The notes below the pieces were generated by a model that had not been told where the DNA came from, ran no database searches, and was given only the letters and a program-made list of their open reading frames with translations. DNA of 5,262 nt, taken from an uncultured Oscillospiraceae bacterium. GTDB taxonomy: Bacteria > Bacillota > Clostridia > Oscillospirales > Oscillospiraceae. Below are positions 1 to 5,184 of the stretch, piece by piece. A program made the position numbers and the translations under genes. Position 1 is the first letter of the stretch. Each line of letters begins with the position of its first letter. The stretch spans positions 1 through 5,262 of the forward strand of contig CALWXY010000035.1 of assembly GCA_944385595.1 (NCBI GenBank), in the 5' to 3' direction.

Positions 1-39
1 ACCTAAATCCAGCATGTTTACCAATTTCATCATACCCGC
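1..39 (-). tRNA. tRNA-Leu (anticodon UAG), 5' half, cut by window edge
   Basis: Read on the minus strand from 39 down to 1, this begins with the acceptor strand GCGGGTA. A leucine-type D-arm with AATTGGTAAA follows, then the 5' anticodon stem CTGGA and the loop TTTAGGT, whose central UAG anticodon would read CUN leucine codons. The layout matches the 5' half of bacterial tRNA-Leu(UAG) position for position. The 3' strand of the anticodon stem, the long variable arm, T-arm and acceptor end lie outside the window, so its integrity cannot be judged. It lies 103 nt downstream of a similar 5' half and has no obvious promoter of its own, so it is probably co-transcribed from the promoter at 151-180. 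Confidence 0.75.
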
Positions 40-46
40 ATATATG

Positions 47-69
47 AGCAACAGGAACACCCTGCCGCT
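47..69 (-). other. Spacer hairpin between the two tRNA-Leu 5' halves
   Basis: The minus-strand RNA can form a 9-bp stem, AGCGGCAGG against CCTGTTGCT, with a 5-nt loop GTGTT. Two of the pairs are G·U, so the same stem on the plus strand would carry two A/C mismatches. This points to structure in the minus-strand transcript. No U-tract follows, so it is not an intrinsic terminator. It could be a processing site between tandem tRNA transcripts or a chance fold. Confidence 0.4.
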
Positions 70-87
70 ATTTTTACACAAACTTCT

Positions 88-142
88 TCACTGTGGTGAC
101 AGCACCTAAATCCTGCGTGTCTGCCAATTCCACCATACCCGC
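88..142 (-). pseudogene. tRNA-Leu(UAG)-like 5' half lacking T-arm and acceptor 3' strand
   Basis: Read from 142 downward, the first 39 nt match the neighbouring tRNA-Leu 5' half closely, with only a handful of substitutions. They include the acceptor strand GCGGGTA, a D-stem GTG/CAC around AATTGG, and the anticodon loop TTTAGGT (UAG). A neat variable-arm-like hairpin follows (TCAC at 99-96, GTGA at 91-88). Beyond that the molecule stops looking like a tRNA: the 5' anticodon stem CAGGA faces GCTGT instead of TCCTG, there is no GGTTCRA-type T-loop, and no TACCCGC closes the acceptor stem. The likeliest reading is a decayed or recombined tRNA gene. A deliberate tRNA-mimicking RNA is possible because it retains a strong promoter ending almost exactly at its 5' end. 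An assembly join cannot be excluded. Confidence 0.6.
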
Positions 143-150
143 ATGGCCAT

Positions 151-180
151 ATATTAGCACAAGGCATGCGCCCGTGTCAA
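151..180 (-). promoter_or_regulatory. Promoter for the minus-strand tRNA-Leu transcript
   Basis: On the minus strand there is a perfect -35 TTGACA (175-180), an 18-nt spacer and a -10 TAATAT (151-156). Transcription is expected to start near 144, one or two bases before the tRNA-like 5' end at 142, leaving almost no leader. The near-consensus boxes and tight placement resemble stable-RNA promoters and support transcription of the tRNA-like unit. Confidence 0.65.
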
Positions 181-192
181 ATGCCGCGGCGG

Positions 193-222
193 TTGACAAG
201 GGGCGTGCGGGCGAGGTATTAT
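193..222 (+). promoter_or_regulatory. Promoter of the ptb-eamA-thiN-HAD operon
   Basis: The -35 is TTGACA (193-198), followed by 18 nt and a -10 TATTAT (217-222) in an AT-rich run. A start near 229 gives a leader of about 28 nt before the GTG at 257. That is too short for a riboswitch, and no thi-box-like sequence is visible. Only 12 nt separate this -35 from the divergent tRNA promoter's -35. Confidence 0.7.
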
Positions 223-256
223 TATATATTATACCAACGAAAGGCCGGTGAGCTGA

Positions 257-1177
257 GTGGAGCTGCACGGATATGATACACTGCTTGAGAGAGCGAGGGC
301 GCTGCCGCGCAAGGGCGTGGTCGCCGTCGCCGGCGCGGCGGATATGCACTCCGTCGAGGCGGCGCTGCGCGCGTCTGACGGAGGCGTGGCCGAGCCGCAT
401 CTCGTCGGCGACGTGCAAAAGATTTCTGAACTCCTGCGCTCACTTGACCGGAATCCGGCGGATTTCCGCATCAGCGCCGCCGCGCCGGGGCTGGACGAGG
501 CTGAGACCGCGGTGGAGCTGATAAAATGCGGCGAGGCCGATTTTCTGATGAAGGGCATGGTCGAGAGCAGCGAGCTGCTCCGCCCGGTGGTGAAAAAGGA
601 GAACGGCCTCCGCACCGGCAGATGCATGAGCCACCTGAGCTTCAACAGCTTTCCCGGCTACCACAAGCTCATCTGCTGTACCGACGGCGGCATGGTCACG
701 CACCCGGATTTCGAGCGCAAGCGCGACATACTGTTCAACGCCATAGATGCCTTCCGCCGCCTCGGCTATGAGGAGCCGAAGGCCGCGTGCATATGCTGCA
801 AGGAGACGCTCGACGAGAAGCTGCCAGAGACCGTCGACGCCCGCCGCCTGCGCGAGCTGGCGGAGCGCGGCGAGTTTGGCCGCTGCGCCGTCGAGGGGCC
901 GATATCCTACGACATCGCCATGAGCGCGGAGATAGCGGCCTACAAGGGCTTTAAAAATCCGAACTGCGGCAATTTCGACATACTGCTTGTGCCGGATATA
1001 AACTCCGGCAACTTCCTCGGCAAGAGCTGGATACTCCACTGCGGCGCGACGAACGCGGGCGTCATCGCCGGGGCGCGCATACCGATAGTCATGACCTCGC
1101 GCGGCTCGTCGCCGGAGGAGAAGTTCCTCTCGCTGGCGCTGGCGGCTGTGATTGCGGCGGAGGGCGGAAAATGCTGA
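257..1177 (+). CDS. ptb: Phosphate acyltransferase, phosphate butyryltransferase-like
   Basis: This is predicted to transfer an acyl group between CoA and phosphate (acyl-CoA + Pi to acyl phosphate + CoA) in the cytoplasm. That is the step before a kinase makes ATP and butyrate or another short-chain acid. The 306 residues match the usual ~300 of single-domain PTA/PTB enzymes. Family motifs are FLMKG (96-100), VEGPISYDIA (212-221), PDINSGN (246-252) and PIVMTSRGSSPEEK (276-289). The PIV-TSR-S-E-K pattern followed by S-ALA is closer to Ptb than to acetate-type Pta as I recall the families. The start is GTG: an in-frame TGA lies immediately upstream, and GGTGA at 247-251 gives a ribosome site 5 nt away. 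It is first in a four-gene operon. No butyrate kinase follows, so the acyl substrate is uncertain and Pta activity is the main alternative. Confidence 0.85.
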   Translation: MELHGYDTLLERARALPRKGVVAVAGAADMHSVEAALRASDGGVAEPHLVGDVQKISELLRSLDRNPADFRISAAAPGLDEAETAVELIKCGEADFLMKGMVESSELLRPVVKKENGLRTGRCMSHLSFNSFPGYHKLICCTDGGMVTHPDFERKRDILFNAIDAFRRLGYEEPKAACICCKETLDEKLPETVDARRLRELAERGEFGRCAVEGPISYDIAMSAEIAAYKGFKNPNCGNFDILLVPDINSGNFLGKSWILHCGATNAGVIAGARIPIVMTSRGSSPEEKFLSLALAAVIAAEGGKC

Positions 1178-2121
1178 ACCGCTATTCGCTCTCCATAATC
1201 GCGGGCGGCGCGCTCTGGGGCTTTATGGGCCTGTTCACCAGAGAGCTGAGCGCGAGGGGCTTCAGCTCGCCGAACACCGTGTTCATACGCTGCGCCATAG
1301 CGGCGATTCTCTTCGGCGCGACGATAATCGTGCGCGACCGGCGCGGCTTCCGCGTGCGCCTGCGCGACTTCTGGTGCTTTTTCGGCTCCGGCGTGTGCAG
1401 TCTGCTGTTTTTCACCGTCTGCTATTTCAGGGCGATTGAGCTGACGAGCCTCGCCGTCGCGGCGATACTGCTGTATACCGCGCCGTCGTTTGTCATGCTG
1501 ATGTCGCTGCCGCTGTTCGGCGAGCGCTTCACGGGGCGCAAGCTCGCGGCGCTGGCGATGTCGTTCGCGGGCTGCTGCCTGGTGTCGGGGCTCGGCTCCG
1601 GCGAGACGCTCGGCGCCGCCGGTCTGATCTGCGGGCTGTGCGCCGGCTTCGGCTACGCGCTGTACAGTATTTTCGCAAAATTCGCCATAAACCGCGGCTA
1701 CGACAGCTTGACAATCAACTTCTACTCATGCCTGCTCACGGCGCTGGGCGCCGGGGCGGTCTGGGGCTTCGGCGAGCCGCTGGGCCTCGCGCTGGCCGAG
1801 CCGGGCACGGCGCTGCTGTGCGTGGTGTTCGGCCTCGCCATATCGTATCTGCCGTACCTGCTCTACACCTACGGGCTGAGCGGCACGGAAAACGGCAAGG
1901 CCTCCGTCATGGCCTCGGTAGAGCCGGTGGTGGCGACGCTGCTGGGCGCGCTGGTGTTCCACGAAAGCCTGAGCCTCGCCTGCGCCGCGGGAGTGGCGCT
2001 GGTGCTCGGGGCGATAGTTGTGCTGAACACCGGCGGAAAGGAGAGACGCAAATATGGAACCAATCTGCTACATAGTTGGCGCGGGCGACAGCCGGGGCAT
2101 GTCCATAAGCCCGCGCGCTGA
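1171..2121 (+). CDS. DMT-superfamily EamA transporter
   Basis: This is an inner-membrane permease of the drug/metabolite transporter superfamily; its substrate cannot be read from sequence. The 316 residues contain two tandem EamA repeats (about 8-140 and 148-287) with roughly ten hydrophobic helices, near 7-25, 36-54, 67-87, 92-112, 125-142, 149-168, 180-198, 211-233, 246-264 and 267-286. Typical marks are the N-terminal ALWG (14-17) and, in the second repeat, MASVEPVVATLLG followed by FHE. The ATG overlaps the ptb stop by 7 nt (ATGCTGA) and has a good site, GGAGGG, at 1159-1164, suggesting translational coupling. The natural end of the fold is around LNTGGKERRK (285-294). The last ~22 residues are hydrophilic, read through the start of thiN out of frame, and look like a run-on tail. 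Proximity to thiN makes thiamine or a precursor a possible cargo, but this is only a guess by association. Confidence 0.85.
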   Translation: MLNRYSLSIIAGGALWGFMGLFTRELSARGFSSPNTVFIRCAIAAILFGATIIVRDRRGFRVRLRDFWCFFGSGVCSLLFFTVCYFRAIELTSLAVAAILLYTAPSFVMLMSLPLFGERFTGRKLAALAMSFAGCCLVSGLGSGETLGAAGLICGLCAGFGYALYSIFAKFAINRGYDSLTINFYSCLLTALGAGAVWGFGEPLGLALAEPGTALLCVVFGLAISYLPYLLYTYGLSGTENGKASVMASVEPVVATLLGALVFHESLSLACAAGVALVLGAIVVLNTGGKERRKYGTNLLHSWRGRQPGHVHKPAR

Positions 2122-2710
2122 GGATCTGGTCATAGCTGCCGACGGCGGCTACGACGCCCTGTGCAGGGCGGGGGTGAGGGTCGACCTCGCCGTCGGCGAC
2201 TTCGACTCGCTCGGCTTCGTGCCGGACGGCGTCGAGCTGCTGCGCCACCCGCCGGAGAAGGACGACACCGACACCATGCTCGCCATATACATAGGCCTCG
2301 AGCGCGGCTACAGGCGCTTCATCATCCACGGCGGCCTCGGCGGGCGCTTCGATCACAGCATGGCGAATATCCAGAGCCTCTGCCACATAGCGCAGCGCGG
2401 CGCGCGCGGCTGGCTGTGGGGCGAGGGCACGGCCGTCACCGCTCTGTGCGACGGGAGAGCGGAATTTCCCGGGAAATGCAGGGGCATGCTCTCGGTTTTC
2501 GCGCTCGGCGGCAGCGCCGAGGGCGTCCGCGAGCGCGGCACGAAATACACCCTCGAGGACGCGCAGCTGAGCTTCGACTACCCGCTGGGCGTGAGCAACG
2601 AGTTCACCGGCGCGCGGGCTGAGATATCCGTCCGCAGCGGGACGCTTGGCATTGTCTGGAGCTGCACCGCTGCTGAGCTTGAAAATATGGTCAGGGAAGG
2701 ACTCTGCTGA
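2054..2710 (+). CDS. thiN: Thiamine diphosphokinase (thiamine pyrophosphokinase)
   Basis: This cytoplasmic enzyme transfers a diphosphate group from ATP to thiamine, giving thiamine diphosphate and AMP. It is the salvage route to the cofactor. The 218 residues match the ~210-220 of bacterial ThiN. The N-terminal catalytic domain shows ADGG (29-32), GDFDS (48-52), the acidic KDDTD (69-73), and HGGLGGRFDH (92-101) followed by AN. The C-terminal thiamine-binding beta domain carries the conserved SNEF (181-184). The ATG has a strong ribosome site, AAAGGAGAG, at 2037-2045 with 8 nt spacing. That supports this start even though it lies 68 nt inside the transporter reading frame. The stop overlaps the next start by one base (TGATG). 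No TPP riboswitch precedes the operon, so thiamine does not obviously regulate it through RNA. Confidence 0.93.
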   Translation: MEPICYIVGAGDSRGMSISPRAEDLVIAADGGYDALCRAGVRVDLAVGDFDSLGFVPDGVELLRHPPEKDDTDTMLAIYIGLERGYRRFIIHGGLGGRFDHSMANIQSLCHIAQRGARGWLWGEGTAVTALCDGRAEFPGKCRGMLSVFALGGSAEGVRERGTKYTLEDAQLSFDYPLGVSNEFTGARAEISVRSGTLGIVWSCTAAELENMVREGLC

Positions 2711-3357
2711 TGATAAAGGCCGCGATTTTTGATCTGGACGGCACCATACTCGACTCCATGAGCGCCTGGAACGAGCTGGACGCGAATTTCCTCCGCTCGC
2801 TGGGGCTGAGCCCGAAGCCCGGCCTGCAGGAGGACGTCATGGCGCTGACGCTGCGCCAGTCGGCGGAGTATTTTCAGCGCGAATACGGCGTGCCGCTCAG
2901 CGAGGACGAGATAATCGAGCGCATACACGAGAACATACGCACAGCCTACGAGCGCGACCTGCCGCTCAAGCCCGGCGCGCGCGGCGCGCTGGAGCTGCTC
3001 GCCCGGCGCGGCGTGCCGATGACCGTCGCCACGGCGACGGAGGAGCACCTCGCCAGAGCGGCGCTGTCGCGCCTTGGCGTGCTGGAGTATTTCTCGGCCA
3101 TCTTCACCTGCGAGAGCATAGGCAAGAGCAAGCGCGAGCCGGACGTGTTCCTCGCCGCGGCGGCGCACATGGGCGCGCTGCCGGGGGAGACTCTGGTGTT
3201 CGAGGACGCGCCGTTTGCCGCGCTCACGGCGCACAGCGCGGGCTTTCCCGTCGCGCTGGTGCACGACGAGGTGTCCGCTCGCTCGGGCGACGCGCCGTTT
3301 GCCGCCGTCGTGCTGCACGACTTCGCCGAGCTTGAGGAATTTCTGGATAAAAAATGA
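2710..3357 (+). CDS. HAD-superfamily hydrolase, subfamily IA (phosphatase or phosphoglucomutase-like)
   Basis: This is a probable small-molecule phosphatase of the beta-phosphoglucomutase/phosphoglycolate phosphatase type. All four HAD motifs are visible in its 215 residues: DLDGT (8-12, with D8 as nucleophile and D10 as acid/base), a Thr in VATAT (106-110), K141 in the K-x-x-P-D box, and FED (164-166). Residues about 15-85 form the helical C1 cap. The ATG overlaps the thiN stop, and AAGGA at 2697-2701 gives 8-nt spacing, so it is translationally coupled to thiN. Its substrate is not determined. Dephosphorylation of a thiamine-pathway phosphate is conceivable from position, but general HAD phosphatases are often promiscuous. 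Its TGA stop lies inside the operon terminator stem. Confidence 0.88.
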   Translation: MIKAAIFDLDGTILDSMSAWNELDANFLRSLGLSPKPGLQEDVMALTLRQSAEYFQREYGVPLSEDEIIERIHENIRTAYERDLPLKPGARGALELLARRGVPMTVATATEEHLARAALSRLGVLEYFSAIFTCESIGKSKREPDVFLAAAAHMGALPGETLVFEDAPFAALTAHSAGFPVALVHDEVSARSGDAPFAAVVLHDFAELEEFLDKK

Positions 3358-3379
3358 CCGGCTGCTGCCGGTCATTTTT
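3350..3379. terminator. Bidirectional intrinsic terminator between HAD gene and glnS
   Basis: A perfect 13-bp inverted repeat (3350-3362 with 3367-3379) encloses a TGCT loop. The core is ATGACCGGC/GCCGGTCAT, flanked by an A-run on the left and a T-run on the right, so each strand reads a GC-rich hairpin followed by U residues. It ends the plus-strand operon and also stops transcripts from the convergent glnS, whose final stop codon is adjacent at 3381-3383. The HAD stop codon (3355-3357) is inside the left arm. Confidence 0.92.
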
Positions 3380-3380
3380 C

Positions 3381-4028
3381 TTATTTATTTTCTTTTGGCT
3401 TGAAGCTGTCCTTGAGCGCGGCGGAGCGGTTGAATACCGGCTTGCCGGGCTTGGAGTCGCAGCTGTCGACGCAGAAGTAGCCGAGACGGAGGAACTGGAA
3501 ATTCGCGGGGGCGACGGCCTCGGCGAGGCAGTGTTCGACCTTGCAGCCGGTGAGCACCTCGAGGGAATCGGGGTTCAGGCAGTTGATGAAGTCCTTGCCC
3601 GCTCCGTCGGGATCGGGGTCGGAGAAGAGGTTGGAGTAGAGGCGCACCTCGGCCTCGCCGCAGTCGGCGGCGTTGACCCAGTGTATGGTGCCGCGCACCT
3701 TGCGCCCGTCGGGCGCGTCGCCTCCGCGGGTGGCGGGGTCGTACTCGCAGAAGACCTCGGCGACGTTGCCGTCCTCGTCGCGGCGGCAGCCGGTGCATTT
3801 CACGATGTAGGCGCTCTTGAGGCGCACCTCGTTGCCGGGGTAGAGGCGGTTATATTTTTTGGGGGGATTCTCCATAAAGTCCTCGGCCTCAATCCAGAGC
3901 TCGCGGCTGAAGCTTATGCGCCTCGTTCCGTCGGCGGGGTTCTCGGGGTTATTCTCAATCTCAAACTCCTCGGTCATGCCCTCGGGGTAGTTGGTGACGG
4001 TGAGCTTCATGGGGCGGAGGACGGCCAT
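3381..4028 (-). CDS. glnS: GlnRS C-terminal anticodon-binding part (after internal stop)
   Basis: From the first ATG after the internal stop, 215 residues cover the two beta-barrel anticodon-binding domains. Recognisable GlnRS stretches are MAVLRPMKL at the start, FSRELWIEAEDF, NRLYPGNEVRLK, the GRKVRGTIHWV block, RLYSNLF, the LNPDSLEV segment, and GYFCVDS with KPVFNR near the end. The final TAA (3381-3383) falls where GlnRS normally finishes, and no YqeY-like extension follows. No ribosome site precedes this ATG (upstream sequence is CCGCCCGCCGCGCC), so independent translation is doubtful. Protein from this part would more likely need readthrough or a correct full-length reading frame. GlnRS sequence continues upstream to the stop, through 4082. 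Confidence 0.8.
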   Translation of the reverse strand: MAVLRPMKLTVTNYPEGMTEEFEIENNPENPADGTRRISFSRELWIEAEDFMENPPKKYNRLYPGNEVRLKSAYIVKCTGCRRDEDGNVAEVFCEYDPATRGGDAPDGRKVRGTIHWVNAADCGEAEVRLYSNLFSDPDPDGAGKDFINCLNPDSLEVLTGCKVEHCLAEAVAPANFQFLRLGYFCVDSCDSKPGKPVFNRSAALKDSFKPKENK

Positions 4029-4082
4029 GGCGCGGCGGGCGGTGGTGTTGAGGTCGTCGCGCAGGCAGTGCTCGAGGAAGCT

Positions 4083-5054
4083 TTATTCGACGGTGCTGTC
4101 GACCTTGGAGACGCCGATGCGCTCGCTGAAGCTGCGAATGGAGCTGGGCGTGTAGCCGCGGCGGCGCAGGCCGCAGAGCGTCGGCATACGGGGATCGTCC
4201 CAGCCGGAGACATAGCCCTCCTCGACGAGGCGGCGCAGCTTGCGCTTGCTCATGACGGTGTAGTTGATGCCGAGGCGCGCGAACTCGATCTGCCTCGGGG
4301 TGGAGGGCAGGTCGCAGTTGGCGATGACCCAGTCGTAGAGGGGGCGGTGATCCTCGAACTCAAGCGAGCAGAGGCTGTGCGTGATGCCCTCGAGCGCGTC
4401 CTCGATGGGGTGGGCGAAGTCGTACATGGGGTAGATGCACCACTTGTCGCCCTGGCGGTGGTGGTGCTTGTGGTTGATGCGGTAGATGACGGGGTCGCGC
4501 ATGTTGAAGTTGCCGGAACAGGGGTCTATCTTGGCGCGCAGCGTCATGCTGCCGTCCGGGAACTCGCCGGCGCGCATACGCTCAAACAGGTCGAGGCTCT
4601 CCGCGATGGGCCTGTCGCGATATGGGCAGCGCGCGGGGCAGGTGGTGTCGCCGCGCATCTCGCGCATCTGCTCCGGGGTCAGCTCGCAGACGTAGGCTAG
4701 CCCCTTTTTTATCAGCGAGACGGCGCAGCCGTACATCTGCTCGAAATAATCGGAGGCGTAATAGAACCTGTCGCCCCAGTCGAAGCCGAGCCAGCGTATG
4801 TCCTCCTTGATGGCCTCGACGTATTCGACGTCCTCCTTGTCGGGGTTCGTGTCGTCCATGCGCAGATTGCACATGCCGCCGTATTTTTCGGCAGTGCCGA
4901 AGTCGATGCAGAGGGCCTTGCAGTGGCCTATGTGCAGATAGCCGTTCGGCTCCGGAGGGAAGCGGGTTTGGACGGCCATGCCCTCATAGCGCCCGCCGGG
5001 CGCGAGGTCCTCGTCTATTATGGCGTGTATAAAATTTCTGGATGTATCTTCCAT
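4083..5054 (-). CDS. glnS: GlnRS N-terminal catalytic part (ends at internal stop)
   Basis: The 323-residue product holds the complete catalytic half of GlnRS. It has FPPEPNGYLHIGH, with the HIGH ATP-binding signature at residues 41-44; the MDDTNP and EDVEYVE segments; WCIYPMYDF; GITHSLCSLEF; and the VMSKRK version of the KMSKS loop (MSKRK at 268-272). It ends just after RRRGYTPSSIRSF-type sequence at STVE, before the anticodon-binding domain. I prefer the ATG at 5054: GGAG at 5064-5067 lies 9 nt upstream, and E. coli GlnRS aligns from about here. The alternative ATG at 5069 adds five residues but has no ribosome site and would leave only about 14 nt of leader. Alone this fragment would be expected to lack proper anticodon recognition. 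Confidence 0.85.
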   Translation of the reverse strand: MEDTSRNFIHAIIDEDLAPGGRYEGMAVQTRFPPEPNGYLHIGHCKALCIDFGTAEKYGGMCNLRMDDTNPDKEDVEYVEAIKEDIRWLGFDWGDRFYYASDYFEQMYGCAVSLIKKGLAYVCELTPEQMREMRGDTTCPARCPYRDRPIAESLDLFERMRAGEFPDGSMTLRAKIDPCSGNFNMRDPVIYRINHKHHHRQGDKWCIYPMYDFAHPIEDALEGITHSLCSLEFEDHRPLYDWVIANCDLPSTPRQIEFARLGINYTVMSKRKLRRLVEEGYVSGWDDPRMPTLCGLRRRGYTPSSIRSFSERIGVSKVDSTVE

Positions 5055-5089
5055 GTATCTCAGCTCCATAGCAAGCGTTGGTGGACAAT

Positions 5090-5117
5090 ATTATACACGA
5101 TTTTCTGATTTTTACAA
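5090..5117 (-). promoter_or_regulatory. glnS promoter
   Basis: On the minus strand there is a -35 TTGTAA (5112-5117), a 16-nt spacer and a perfect -10 TATAAT (5090-5095). The expected start near 5083 gives about 28 nt of leader to the ATG at 5054. That fits use of this start with its GGAG site and argues against the ATG at 5069. No T-box or other leader structure fits in so short a leader. The presence of an intact promoter suggests the locus is expressed. Confidence 0.75.
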
Positions 5118-5137
5118 TATCCGTGAGCGGGCCGAAT

Positions 5138-5169
5138 AAAAAAATCCGGAGCCGCGGGTGCGGCGCCGG
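5138..5169 (-). terminator. Intrinsic terminator of the gene upstream of glnS
   Basis: The minus strand reads CCGG-c-GCCGC, loop ACCC, GCGGC-t-CCGG, and then a run of seven T after one A. This is a 9-bp stem with one internal mismatch, a classic rho-independent terminator. It lies 16 nt past the stop of the partial gene at 5185 and about 20 nt before the glnS -35, so it separates the two transcription units. Confidence 0.85.
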
Positions 5170-5184
5170 GGCGGAAAAACGGAG

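Larger units (their letters stand above)
3381..5054 (-). pseudogene. glnS: Glutaminyl-tRNA synthetase locus interrupted by an in-frame TAA
   Basis: This is a class I aminoacyl-tRNA synthetase that charges tRNA-Gln with glutamine. The whole locus encodes 557 codons, close to the 554 residues of E. coli GlnRS, and is alignable from end to end. The reading frame is continuous except for one TAA at 4083-4085 (codon 324 from the start at 5054). This is not a frameshift: the parts before and after are in the same frame, and the 18 codons after the stop still read conserved GlnRS sequence (SFLEHCLRDDLN, then RRAMAVLRP). E. coli has Met at the stop position; from memory, clostridial enzymes have Tyr, so a single TAY-to-TAA change would suffice. 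It could be a true nonsense mutation, a base error in the assembly, or readthrough. Nothing else in the locus is decayed, which favours an error, a very recent mutation or readthrough over an old pseudogene. Confidence 0.85.

Noticed and set aside
1..142. CRISPR-like repeats
   Set aside because: The repeated unit is the 5' half of tRNA-Leu, imperfectly conserved and only two copies are seen, with no equal-length spacers.
223..256. TPP riboswitch ahead of the thiN operon
   Set aside because: The leader is only about 28 nt and lacks the thi-box core sequences.
74..418. 114-residue minus-strand frame spanning the tRNA-like region
   Set aside because: It runs through two promoters and the tRNA-like element, and its C-terminal residues are simply the tRNA sequence translated.
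440..1039. 199-residue minus-strand open frame inside ptb
   Set aside because: It is an antisense shadow of ptb, with no ribosome site or recognisable domain and repetitive Ala/Val/Leu composition.
2578..3375. 265-residue minus-strand open frame across thiN and the HAD gene
   Set aside because: It is Arg/Ala/Gln-rich, crosses two real genes and starts past the terminator hairpin, so it is a frame shadow.
4029..4085. Frameshift as the cause of the split glnS
   Set aside because: Distances between the two frames are divisible by three, and the codons between them read conserved GlnRS residues, so the lesion is a single stop codon.
3354..4700. 448-residue open frame on the plus strand opposite glnS
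   Set aside because: Its composition (long runs of Ala, Val, Gly, Glu and Leu with no motif) is that of an antisense shadow of GC-rich coding DNA. glnS on the other strand has clear conserved motifs, and the frame begins inside the terminator.
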